From NCBI GenBank assembly GCA_015501055.1, contig JADNYV010000220.1:1-59071 (forward strand): 59,071 bases of DNA, in the 5' to 3' direction. The DNA comes from Mucidula mucida. Lineage: Eukaryota; Basidiomycota; Agaricomycetes; Agaricales; Physalacriaceae. Shown here one piece after another: positions 1 through 9,389 of this stretch; within the stretch, counting starts at the first letter, position 1; each line of letters opens with the position of its first letter. The notes below the pieces were generated by a model. It saw only the letters and a list, made by a program, of their open reading frames with translations. It did not search any database and was not told the origin of the DNA. The position numbers were made by a program, and so were the translations under genes.

Positions 1-294
1 GGGGCACATTACGTTGGAGAGTCGGGAAATGCCTGCCTAAGTCATTCGGACAGTACTGAGACACCGATTTGGGTAACGAGGGTGCAAAAGGTTCATCGAT
101 GCAGTATCTGGAAGCCGATAATAAGACGGCAGAGTTCAGGAGTTTCATAGGACTAGGAACAAGAAGGAGCAGACCATTTGCAGAACCAGTTTCCCGAAAA
201 GGATACAAGTTCAATTTAATTAAGAAACCCACGTGGATTTCCAAGAAGCGAAGATAAGATAAGACATTTTCATCATCGACGACCATCATCATGA

Positions 295-1296
295 ACGTTC
301 CATTCATTAACACTTGACCGCTGGAGCGGGCCTGTACATGCTCACTCCCACGATGGTGCGCCACACTCGCACGACCATGGCGGCGAGCATGGCCACACAC
401 AGCACTATAGCCACGCCGGTAAGCATGTAGATCGTTTACCACTCCGATTCCGCCTTACACTCTACTAGGAAAGTATTCTGATCGCGACATGCCGGATTAC
501 TCTGGAAGAAACTTTGAAGAACGGGGATTCACGATTGGTATTGGAGGGTATGCATTCTCTCTTCATCACGTCGTGTCCTGACGCGTCGGATGTAGTCCAG
601 TAGGCTCAGGAAAGACGGCGCTAACTCTGGCTCTGTGCCAGAAATTGAGAAAAGAATATAATCTTGGTAAAAGTGCCTTGGTCGCCTCCGTGCTCTTCCC
701 TGACCTCCCCCGCAGGCACTGTCACAAACGACATCTTCACCAAAGAAGATCAAGAATTTCTTATCAAAAACAAAGCATTACCCACCTCTCGTATCCTCGC
801 CATTGAAACTGGGGTTGCCCGCATGCTGCTATCCGTGAGGACATTAGTGCCAATATGGGCGCTCTTGAAACACTCCAAGCCAAATTCGGGTGCCAAATAC
901 TGCTCGTCGAAAGCGGAGGCGATAATCTCGCCGCCAACTATTCCAGAGAGCTTGCCGATTACATTATTTATGTCATCGACGTCTCAGGCGGAGACAAGAT
1001 TCCTCGCAAAGGCGGGCCTGGTATTTCGCAGTCTGATCTGCTGGTAATCAACAAGGTGAGCCTTCTTCTTTTGAGACCTTCTTGCCTTTACATGTCGGTA
1101 GACGGATCTCGCGCCGTACGTCGGAGCGTCTTTGGAGGTGATGGCGCGCGATTCGAAGCAGATGAGGGGTGATGGGCCGACCATTTTCACGAGCGTGAAG
1201 GAAGGCAAGGGTGTTGACGATGTTGTCGGGCTGATATTAGCTGCATGGAGGTCGGCTGGAAGCCCCGGTCAGGCCGGTGCTGTAGGTGACGAATGA
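295..1296 (+). CDS. ureG: Urease accessory GTPase UreG, frame interrupted
   Basis: UreG is the GTPase that delivers nickel to urease. Five exons can be joined: about 328-418, 469-547, 596-666, 716-1055 and 1102-1296, with GT-AG introns of 46-50 nt. The protein starts with a His/Asp-rich stretch ([16 protein letters not shown]), as in fungal UreG. The P-loop GPVGSGKT is split by an intron, and [27 protein letters not shown] and a typical SIMIBI-GTPase tail ending GAVGDE follow. Two defects are visible. No ATG opens the His-rich exon: codon 328-330 is GGG where an M-P-V-H start would fit, and the frame is open only back to 295. Around 808-812 the Gly-Gly-Cys-Pro-His motif is lost by one base in a run of four Gs, and the frame is restored at 855. 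Family identity is certain. Whether the gene is broken or the sequence has an error is open. Confidence 0.85.
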
Positions 1297-1642
1297 TTGA
1301 CTGCAACTTTGAATGGTATGGTCTGATGATCAACATGGAGCGCGTCACTAATACGGTTACTGCTTAGGCTGAAAATTGCTGTGCACAGTCGCGCGAAGAA
1401 ACCAAATTGTTGTATCCTTACTTGATGAATCTCAACTTCCCTTGACACGAATTGCTGGCTTTACCATTTCTTAGTGCGCCAAGCGATAAATTCATCATTG
1501 ACCATAACAACTCGCCCTCCAGGCGTCATCAAGTGCGGGGTGATATGCCGTCCATCGCCGCATCACTATGGCGCGCCATTGATGAAAGCAGTGCAGCATC
1601 ATGGAGATTATCCTGACCACACCGGTTGTGTGGCAGAGTCTG

Positions 1643-1651
1643 CCTATAAAA
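1643..1651 (+). promoter_or_regulatory. TATA-like box for the acidic-repeat secreted protein gene
   Basis: A CTATAAAAG element lies about 120 bp before the ATG at 1771. A pyrimidine-rich stretch (about 1725-1770) typical of strongly transcribed basidiomycete genes follows it. Position and motif are seen; function is inferred. Confidence 0.5.
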
Positions 1652-1770
1652 GACTCAGTCTGACACCTTGAATCTCCAGCAGTGCTCACATATTCACTTT
1701 AGACGCAGGCAGTCTAAGGTTCTTTGTCTTCATCCACATCCTAGTACTCTCAACCCCATCCATCTTCACG

Positions 1771-2660
1771 ATGCTCTTCTCGAAATCCTCCATGCTCGTT
1801 CTCGCGGCGATGGCGCTTAGTGTTATGGCGGCTTCTCCTTCGTAAGCGCATAACTTATTTCTTTGCAGTCGGTAGTACTCATCACATTGGTAGGTCGAAT
1901 GGAGGATCTCAACTCGGACGTCGCGCGCCGCACCACAATGGCCACAAGCATACGCGTTCTTCGATCCCCAAAGCTAGTATCCCACAAAAGCGCGCCGAGG
2001 CTAAGCGGCGCCACGCTGAATTGACCAAAGCACTGAGGTCGATTGATGCGCGCGGGCTTAACGCGATTCGACGCGCGGTTGGACTCCAGCGGCGCGCGTC
2101 AATGAATGGAGGCTGTTGTGGATGCTGCTGTGGCGGTGGCAGTGGAGGTACGCGGTTCTCACAGATCAAAGAGTATGCCTGACTGATGATTGTTAGGTGA
2201 TGGTGCTATGGGGGATGAGGACGAGGACGATGAAGATATGGGGGATGAGGACAGTGAAGATACTGAAGATGGTGATGAGACCACTACTGGAGATGATGAT
2301 GAGACCACTACTGGAGATGATGACACCAGTACCGGGGACGACGAAACCACTACTGGGGACGACGAGACCACTACTGGGGATGATGAGACCACCGGAGATG
2401 ATGAAACCACTACTGGAGATGACGAGACCAGTACCGGGGACGACGAAACCAGCGGTGACGATGATAGCACCACCACCGGCGACGACGACACTACCGGCGA
2501 CGACGACACTGCCGGCGATGATGAAGACACCACTGGTGACGATGAAGACACTACGGGCGATGATGAAGACACTACTGGCGACGATGAGGATACTGGAGAT
2601 GCAGTCCGCCGTGCACCATCAGGTCGATGGATCGGTCGTCGCAGCAGCAAGTACTTCTAG
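1771..2660 (+). CDS. Predicted secreted protein with Cys cluster and acidic TTGDD repeat
   Basis: No known family. Three exons (1771-1841, 1894-2147, 2197-2660) join in frame to 262 codons. Exon 1 is a signal peptide: MLFSKSSMLVLAAMALSVMA. The middle is strongly basic, with many Arg, Lys and His, and ends in a cysteine cluster (CCGCCC) followed by a Gly-rich stretch. The last exon is acidic: a Gly-Asp-Glu run and then about twenty imperfect repeats of Thr-Thr-Gly-Asp-Asp-Glu type, closed by a short basic tail (RRAPSGRWIGRR). The protein is thus block-charged: basic, Cys, acidic, basic. Such layouts occur in extracellular matrix, mineral- or metal-binding and cell-wall proteins, but no function is assigned. 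The start is supported by the TATA-like box and CT-rich leader. The antisense strand is also open (Ser/Pro/Val repeats), a by-product of the codon repeat. Confidence 0.75.
2265..2600 (+). repeat. Coding minisatellite, acidic Thr-Gly-Asp-Asp units
   Basis: Imperfect tandem units of 15-21 nt built on ACC-ACT-ACT-GGA-GAT-GAT type codons. Units drift at the third position (GGA/GGG/GGC, GAT/GAC) and in the middle amino acid (Thr, Ser, Glu, Asp), so expansion is not very recent. Confidence 0.85.
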
Positions 2661-3217
2661 GGAATCAGGTAATAACCCGTTCCACTTCAAGTCGTTTACT
2701 CAAGGCTGATTCTATCCCTAGCATCCCAGGCTTGTGAGATGCTTATGTATGTCAGCCTCGTATCGTGTCAAGTGGTTGTATTAAAATGGAGTGCTTTCTT
2801 CCAGTCATCTTACCACAGCTCCAATAAATCATCTAACTTTTCTAAGTCTTTGGTTCTGACCATCTTGGAACTGTTTCTTTGATATTAATATGATGGAGAG
2901 ACATTAGTCGTTGGTCGCGAGATTGGGAAAGAGCACTCGGAATTTTCCGAAATCTGCCGCCTGTTTCCTACCGCCATGGTCATCCAGCATCTGCCTAAGG
3001 AGCGGTGGGCCTGCGTTCTGACCGCCTCAGCGCACCTAGTAATCATCGATAACAGCGTACACAGTCCCTCTACGACAGTGCTGCTCGCTAAAATGTAGCT
3101 CGCCTTGACGATTTGGCGATCATCCCCAAAGTCTATCTGTTAAAAAGGCATTCGCTTGGGCGAATGACGCAGTGATTCCCGTGAAGGTACTTTTAACACA
3201 GTGTATTCATTTGGTTA

Positions 3218-4069
3218 CTATTTCCTGATAGCATATAAGAATCCGTCATATCCTTTGTCTCCAACGGTACCAATGACTGTCGCGTCCACCTCGGCATCAT
3301 TGTGGATCGCCTTGACGAGGCGGCGGACTCCCTCTGAACTTGGATCATCGTGTTCGAGATCGGACACTTTGCCATTGCGGACAACGTTATCGACGACCTG
3401 CGCGGTGGTCAGCACCCATATCCAACCACATCCACCGAAAGCTTACAATGACTCCCCCGCTTCGGATTACTCTCTTCGCTTCCTCGAAATACTCTAGGTT
3501 CGACTCCTTATCCGCGTCAATAAAGGCCAAGTCGAATTTAGGTGTGGCTGGGAGCGCCTTCATGGATGTACGGGCTGGGCCAACGACGACTTTGACTTTG
3601 GAAGCAAGTCCGGCAATGGACAGGTTTTCTATAGCGACCTGCACGACTATCAACGTTTGCGCATCTCGATGGTACTGTCTTCTTACTTTTGCATGCTTAT
3701 CCTCCAACTCAAATGTGACCAGTTCTCCATCGTCCGGGAGCGCTCGAGCCAACCATGTCGTTGAATATCTGACGTGATATCAAAATGCGACGCCTAAATG
3801 CCCCAAAGCGTAACGCACCCTCCCAATGTCCCCACCTCAACTATCCTCTTCGCGCCAATCGACTTGGCTAGCAGGTGGAGAAATTTGCCTTGCGTAGCGC
3901 TGACGGCGATGTCGGGCAGACCATTTTTGGAACTATTCTCGACTCCACTCTTAAGCGCTGCGTCGGGAGTGATGAGCAGAGTTTCGAAGTATTTGTCGGA
4001 GCGAGCCCAGTCCTCATAAGTCGTTGGTTGTCGGGAACCATGTCCAAAATGGGCAGCTGATTCGGTCAT
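3218..4069 (-). CDS. SAM-dependent O-methyltransferase, caffeoyl-CoA OMT type
   Basis: Class I O-methyltransferase (family 3), expected to methylate a catechol-type hydroxyl using SAM and a divalent metal. Four exons (4069-3819, 3768-3687, 3638-3447, 3397-3218) give 234 codons without a break. Introns are 48-50 nt. The N-terminal helices include ATQGKFLHLLAKSI. The SAM motif I is VEVGTLGGYST, about residues 77-87. FIDADKE, about residues 150-156, carries the metal-binding and catalytic Asp pair. SGGVIV follows, and then VVDNVVRNGKV, the usual D-N loop of the family, with a GYDGFLYAIRK end. About 234 residues is the normal length. It stands alone between unrelated genes, so its substrate cannot be read from context. 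Confidence 0.92.
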
Positions 4070-4900
4070 GCTTGAAATGCGGGGGTGTTATCGTTAGCTA
4101 GCGGGACAGGCGGTAGAGAGGGTAAGGCGTATTTCCACTAAGCTTTATATTAATCTGACAGTATCTAGGTTATCTGTCGCGTGATATGGGGAGCTGCGCG
4201 GCAGTTCCGACTTGATTCCGTTATTTTTCTTATCAGATAATCTACGAACTATCTTTGACGATTAACCCCAAAGCGACGCGTCTTCGAGCTCTGTTGATTG
4301 GCATTCAACATACGCTCAAATCACGTTCGCGCGCTGTTTCTGCGGTCTGCCCTCCCAAGCGCTTCAACTGCACCAGTATTAGCACTCTAGCAACCGTGGC
4401 TGAGGCTGAACCGGTGTCTCCCTTCCATTTGTCCCCCACCGATGGCACGGCCCGTCCCACGCTGTCAACAGGCGAACTACGTCACGTCTCCTCGCTACCA
4501 GCCTTTTCCATTCCCTTATACGCCCTTAACCTCATTTCGCGGACCAAGGTCAACCCATACTCGTTCTTGAGCTTGAGCATCCGCGTCCCTTGGCGTCTCG
4601 ACCGTCGCAGGAGTGGAGGTCCCAGGCGTATCAAAGCGAGAGACACCATATTTTTGGCTCCTAACGGAATTTCGAAGCGACATAGTCTTCGGCGGCCGAT
4701 GTCGCTGAGCTTTCTGAGGCGACCTGGTTCGAGGGCGTCACTGAACCTTACGGCTATTCCAGAGTCACCGACGCCTAACCGATGCTCGTCGCTGACGAAG
4801 GTCGAACGGGTCGCCTTTGAAGGGGTTGAAGAAGCGGATGAAGTTCTTCCTGAAATACCCTTGGTCTTCGACCTATGAGCGACTAGCACCTGTCAATGAT
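4070..4900. other. Open but unrecognised stretch upstream of the methyltransferase
   Basis: Long frames exist on both strands between 4255 and 4889. On the minus strand 4889-4482 reads a Ser/Thr/Arg-rich sequence, and an adjacent frame gives a Phe-rich run (RKNFIRFFNPFKGDPFD). The frames do not join through evident splice sites and match no family I know. A decayed gene is possible. Confidence 0.3.
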
Positions 4901-5786
4901 TGCCGATCTTCTTGATATCTACTTCCTTTTTTATGGCCTCGTACTGTGTACATATCCTTCACGACTTTTCGGGACTTTGGCTGTTGTTCGTTCTGCATAC
5001 TGTTTAGGATATTGTACATAACAAACACGCTCGTTGATGGTTCGTGTACTATATCTTCAATGTATAATTACGGGTAGATGTTTGATACCTAGCAAGAAAC
5101 TCTCTTGCACCAATCGCAGGTACTTATAGGAGCAATCATACAAAGCTGGGCTGTGATCATCATCCCACTCCTAAAATCTGTTCTACTCTGTCTGCAGTAC
5201 AATTCTCAATACCTCTTACAGGCCTACAAATCAAGACCTAAGGGGTATGTAGGTCTGATCCTCTCTGGATGGACTGAATGATTGCAGCTAGTCACAGACC
5301 GACGATGCGTCGCACGCCCCCAGGTAACTGCTGCCTACACTATGGACAAGTGTTGGTATAGTAGTTGTAGTTGTAGTTGTAGTGTAGTGTATCAGCACTT
5401 GTCCAGAGGGTAGACAAAGGTTACCCGGCGGTCAGTTTGAGGAATTCGAGTTGGCCAGCTCTGGAGTTTCCTGACGGGTGTGTAGGACTGACTGAGGCTC
5501 TACACCCGACTGCTGTGAAAGTTCGGTTCATCAACGGGACAGGACAGAACCTTTTGTTTCGAACTTAGTCTGACTCTCCGTCTCCGCACCGTGCTTACTT
5601 TGGAGTCAAAGGTTCATCATACAATTCATATATTGACAATACTAAATACCAACTCTCGTGCCACTGCGCCAGCGGAATCATGACATAAGTTCAACCGGAA
5701 AAAAAACTCTGGTAGTCGTATTACTTACATCTGAAGACGGCAGTGATCAAAAAAGCAATCACTCAAAGTAACTTGTACGCTTAGCG
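4901..5786. other. Intergenic, no gene seen
   Basis: Apart from the hairpin repeat at about 5340-5412 I see no coding frame, RNA gene or transposon end here. Confidence 0.5.
5340..5412. repeat. Imperfect inverted repeat around a TAG-TTG microsatellite
   Basis: Arms around GGACAAGTG (5343-5351) and CACTTGTCC (5397-5405) match over about 17 of 21 positions. The loop holds a (GTAGTT)n microsatellite, about 5357-5385. It could be a minimal foldback element or a transcribed hairpin. No target duplication was found. Confidence 0.5.
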
Positions 5787-6100
5787 ATGACGCCCTCTCC
5801 ATCCTCGGAGAACAGCTTCAAATCTTGGTATGCAGAGGAACACGTACCGCTATTGACCGCGGTACCGGTTTGGATGTTCTCCAGTCGATACATCTTGACC
5901 GAGACAAGCCCACTGGAGCATCACGCTCCGGCGTATCTAGGGCCGCGTTACACGAATGGACTGCTGACAATGCCTTCAGAACTCCAGAGTTCAAGAAGGC
6001 GACAGACACGCCATGGCGGACGGCGGTTATAGGAAAGGTGGTGAAGAAGGAAAGGTGGGTCGTAGAGTTTCGCGAGAGCTGGCTTACGAGCTACAACTAA
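5787..6100 (+). pseudogene. EthD-type stress-responsive dimeric barrel relic
   Basis: Two overlapping frames together give one EthD-like protein. The first (from 5787) reads ENSFKSWYAEEHVPLLTAVP and SSRYILTETS. The second (to 6100) reads ALHEWTADNAFRTPEFKKATDTPWRT. This matches fungal EthD proteins, where the motif W-Y-x-E-E-H-V-P-L-L is followed by a Y-L-A-L-H-E-W strand. The join at about 5935-5950 is out of frame and has no splice sites, so it is a frameshift. An N-terminal part may be missing. Most likely a decayed gene or one hit by a sequencing indel. Confidence 0.55.
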
Positions 6101-6235
6101 CAGTCATGAAGAGAGAATTGTCCAATGTAGTTTAGCTGATTGAAGAGGAAGATACGTAAAAAAACGGTGTAGCTAAACAGTGAAATGAAAAAAGTCCCAG
6201 GTGGTATCATAGAGAAGTTCGCGCTGCCGAAGCAA

Positions 6236-7934
6236 TTATGCAGGACCAACAACAGATAGGTCGTCGCCGGGGCTGGTCCTGACCCAAGCACATTGGCCTT
6301 CACTGCTAACCCAATCCGAAGTCTCGAAGATGACCTGCTCAATATTATGGATGGTGTCAGAGGTGATTGGGACCGGCGACCTCTTCCAACCCTCTTCAAT
6401 TGGCAGACGATCCTCCCTGAAGAAGACATCTACAAACCTAACACAACGACATCAGTATGCGTGTCAACGGAAGTAGACTTCGGGACCCACTTCTTCGGAG
6501 CCTCTCCCGTAGTCGCATTACCCATGACGCTGAGATACAGAGCACTTTCCCGCGTGCGGATCGTCAACTCGTGGAGCGTGTTCCTCGTCTCATTGTTATT
6601 CCGCAACGACTGCATCAGGCGCTCGTGCTGAACGGCCCCAGCGGACGACACATTGTAATTATCCGAGCCCGGGTTCGAGTTGGCGAGAACAGAATAAATA
6701 TCCTCGTTGAACTCCCAGTTGCTGCCGAGGGCTTCATCCATGCGTGAAATGGAGGCGTCGTGTTTGATATTACCGTGACTTTAAATACTGGTCAGCCTGG
6801 AAAAAAGAGAAACAAGGTGCATACGAACAGTCTAATGTCCTCCAGGCTGAAAGCATCCCAAGCATATGTCGAGGTTAGGAGACTGACTCTGGCCGCGAGG
6901 AGGATGACATCAGGCTGGACGTTAAAACCCTCTAGGACAAGGTTGAGAAACATGCAATGGAATGTTTTACTGCGAAAACCTCACCAATTCCCGCCTGCAT
7001 CATGATTGGAATGGTGATGTTCTTCCCGTCGCGTGGAAGGTAGCCGTGGTTGGCAAGACTGGAGATAAAAACCTGTTAATATTGTAGATACATCTCTCGA
7101 ATGTGCGTACTGACTAGGGATGTGCGCCTAGGGATGTGTGCCGTACCATATGTACGGTGCATACGGGTTACGGTACCCGTACCGTGAGCAATCTTGGAGT
7201 ACGGTCAACGGATCGGTCATACGGCCGTGATATGGTCACTCACCTGGTGGGGTCAGATCGTCTTCAAATCACTATCCATCCAGTAGCAGACCCCTCATGT
7301 AGAGTACCAAGGACAAACACAATCTGATGCTGGCTGAAATGTGTCGTAGATGTCGCTTGAAGACCTTGCCAGCGATGGCTTGTCCCAATCGGGACACCTA
7401 CCACGTGGACCATCTTGTTGATGAACAACAACATTCTCGGTGCATTTGGCCTCCCGGACCACCCATTTACTGTCCGGAAAACATCAAAGGACATGAATCA
7501 ACTTTTCTGGTGCAGTGTTTGAGCATTGAAGCTGCCTGAATGACTGTCTTTCAGTGGTAATGGCTGAAGTAGGCTCCTTTCGGGCCCAAAGGTGACTTGT
7601 CAACTTATCCACACATTGAGAAAAACTAACTACATACTGACAGGTCAATAACTCTCGATATTTATAACTGAACACCACACTACGGCCGTGTTCCGGCCGT
7701 TACAGACCGTATCTTATGGCCGTAAACCAAATACGGGTGGGCAACTTACGGCTGTACCCGTAACGGTACGGCGCACATCCCTAGTACTGACCTGTTCAGT
7801 CCAGGACAAGGACTTCTGACATTGTTGGGCCCGGGAGCCATGAATTCATGATCACCACTTGGGTACGCACACGCTTGCTTGACAAAGGCAAGAGTGGCGG
7901 GAAGAAGGAATAGTAAAGAGGAAACGAAAACCAT
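6236..7934 (-). CDS. Heme-thiolate (chloroperoxidase-like) peroxidase with a MITE in intron 1
   Basis: Secreted peroxidase family 2. Exon 1 (7934-7792) encodes a signal peptide (MVFVSSLLFLLPATLAF) and SPCPGLN, whose Cys is the heme ligand. Exon 2 (7058-6985) gives SLANHGYLPRDGKNIT. Exon 3 (6931-6825) gives EGFNVQPDVILLAARVS to EDIRLF. Exon 4 starts at about 6774 with GNIKHDASISRMDEAL; the family usually has EHD, here KHD. A last block, LPIEEGWKRSPVPIT, runs to a TAA at 6236. Intron 1 is 733 nt because it contains the MITE at 7115-7783. Two later joins fail. The acceptor before exon 4 reads TCAC, not TCAG. The join into the last exon, about 6475-6425, is out of frame. The gene is therefore probably non-functional or misread, although its family is clear. 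A TATA-like ATATAAAAG lies at about 8000-7991. Confidence 0.85.
7107..7791. mobile_element. Non-autonomous hAT-type MITE (7115-7783) with 8 bp target duplication
   Basis: The element is 669 bp and flanked by perfect GTACTGAC copies at 7107-7114 and 7784-7791. The outer ends are TAGGGATGTGCGCC on the left and its exact inverse on the right. At the left end the terminus is repeated a second time (TAGGGATGTGTGCC), so this end is tandemly duplicated. Subterminal DNA is rich in TACGG/CCGTA words on both sides. No transposase frame is present. An 8 bp duplication and TAGGG termini fit the hAT superfamily. It lies in intron 1 of the heme-thiolate peroxidase. Confidence 0.88.
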
Positions 7935-7990
7935 GGCAAATAAGAAAAAGTAGAAGAGAAGTAGATACTTTTCATTAGCGTCGACGATTG

Positions 7991-8000
7991 CTTTTATATG
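7991..8000 (-). promoter_or_regulatory. TATA-like box of the heme-thiolate peroxidase gene
   Basis: ATATAAAAG on the minus strand, about 60 nt before the ATG at 7934. A CT-rich stretch (CTTCTCTTCTAC) lies between them. Confidence 0.45.
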
Positions 8001-9140
8001 ATCTTAGCTTCCCTACGATGGGGATTAGCAGTGTGCGTAAACCGCAGCCAGTGATTGGGTAGCACGGCCAGAAGAAACAAGATGGGATTTGCCGCGTACG
8101 CAGAGCAGCCGTCAATCCGTCTGTGAAACATGGACCCTGACGTGTACATCATCGTTCCGACAGAGTTATACGCCTGAGCTGAGTAAGTGCAGCGTTTCAA
8201 TAAGCTGGAACAGGTGTCAAGACAGGGTTTTTACTACGGATTGACCAGTGCGATGGAGAAGGTGTCGCTTCGAAGAGGCGCGCAGCAGTCAGTTGCGCAA
8301 ATGATTTTCCACGAGGGACCGTCCAAGATGGAACTGCAGATACCGTGTTGAGTCAGCCGATATGTGCTTGCATATTGGAGCGATGGTTTGTGACAAGGTG
8401 AAGTACAGGATGGTGCAAGGACGGTGCCACATCCTGCTGAAGCTTGGTCTTGCTTGGCTGCGCCATCCATCGCCTAGCATATATTATCATGCGGGAATTG
8501 TATTCCGTTCTTGCTTTCACGCCACGACCCAATTCCGTGCCCGACCTTCCGCCGGCCAATATATACCAGGAACTAAAGGGATTTACCCATCTATGTCTTG
8601 GGAGAGACTCTCTGAATGTTTCCGCCTCTGAGCGGGGCCTCCCAAGTATTCTGGAACATGTTCCTTTTCACGGACTCCCCACTGTGATGCTTTGGCTGCG
8701 TACGCGTTCAAATCCGTCTATACGAGTACGTTGTGTGAGCCAAATATCTTTTGACCTAGCGCGTCAACCTGGGCACATTTTTCAGTTTCTTGTTTGGCCA
8801 TGATGGTTCTGGTCAAGGGACCCAGAAGGGACGATTTTTGACCCAATGCACTGGGTATTCCGGCCAAAAATGTGTGGAAAAAGAATTTCAAGAGAGGGAG
8901 TTTGAGAGAGTACACCAAGGACTTAAATAAGCTCAGAGAGCCTGCTCAACACTGTAAAAAAGCAAAAAAATCTTCCGCTGCCGCGGAATCGGCACGGCGC
9001 ATGTTCTGTACAAGTGATGCCTACAAAAACACAAAGTTTTATATCCACAAAGGTCTACAGCAAGCTGTAGCAGGTCACCAGCTAGTACTGCAAGCTCCTG
9101 CCATGGAACGGCTAGACAGACAGTACGTATAGTAGTGAGA
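8001..9140. other. Intergenic, no recognised gene
   Basis: Several overlapping open frames, such as 8362-8631 and 8872-9132 on the plus strand, have no recognisable domain, no coherent splice structure and no signal peptide. I see no repeat ends until the palindromes near 9158. Confidence 0.45.
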
Positions 9141-9157
9141 GTGCGCGCGGGCGATGA

Positions 9158-9389
9158 CAGGTAAGTCGCTGACTAATCGAGCCAGACTTACCTGCCATTC
9201 GCCAGATTCGGCCATGGGCAGTGCTCCTTCGACATGATGACTGTCAAAGTTGGTAGTACTATACAAGATCAATCATTTTGAATAGCTAAATGGCTGCTGG
9301 AGCAGCCCGCCGTCTCGAAAGAACAAATGTCGCGCTGTGGGACTTACCTGCCACTGCCTATTTGGGAAGCCGATCGACGGCATGGCAGG
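9158..9389. repeat. Palindromic ACTTACCTGCCA repeats at the hAT insertion site
   Basis: CAGGTAAGTC at 9160 faces GACTTACCTG at about 9188, a 10 bp perfect inverted repeat. A second ACTTACCTGCCA at 9343 faces TGGCAGGTAAGT, which is now split by the hAT insertion: ATGGCAGG at 9382-9389 and again, followed by TAAGT, at 13414-13426. Related words occur near 13667 and 13991. The hAT element thus inserted into the right arm of an older foldback repeat. Confidence 0.55.

Noticed and set aside
69..257. 62-codon frame at the window start
   Set aside because: No domain, no introns and no similarity to the ureG leader. Probably chance.
2159..2650. Minus-strand frame of Ser-Ser-Pro-Val repeats
   Set aside because: It is the antisense of the Thr-Gly-Asp-Asp codon repeat of the secreted protein, which has a signal peptide, introns and a promoter on the plus strand. 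The antisense frame has none of these.
7115..7783. MITE as a deletion product of the 4 kb hAT element nearby
   Set aside because: Their terminal repeats differ (TAGGGATGTGCGCC against TAGTGCTGCCG), so the MITE belongs to another hAT family.
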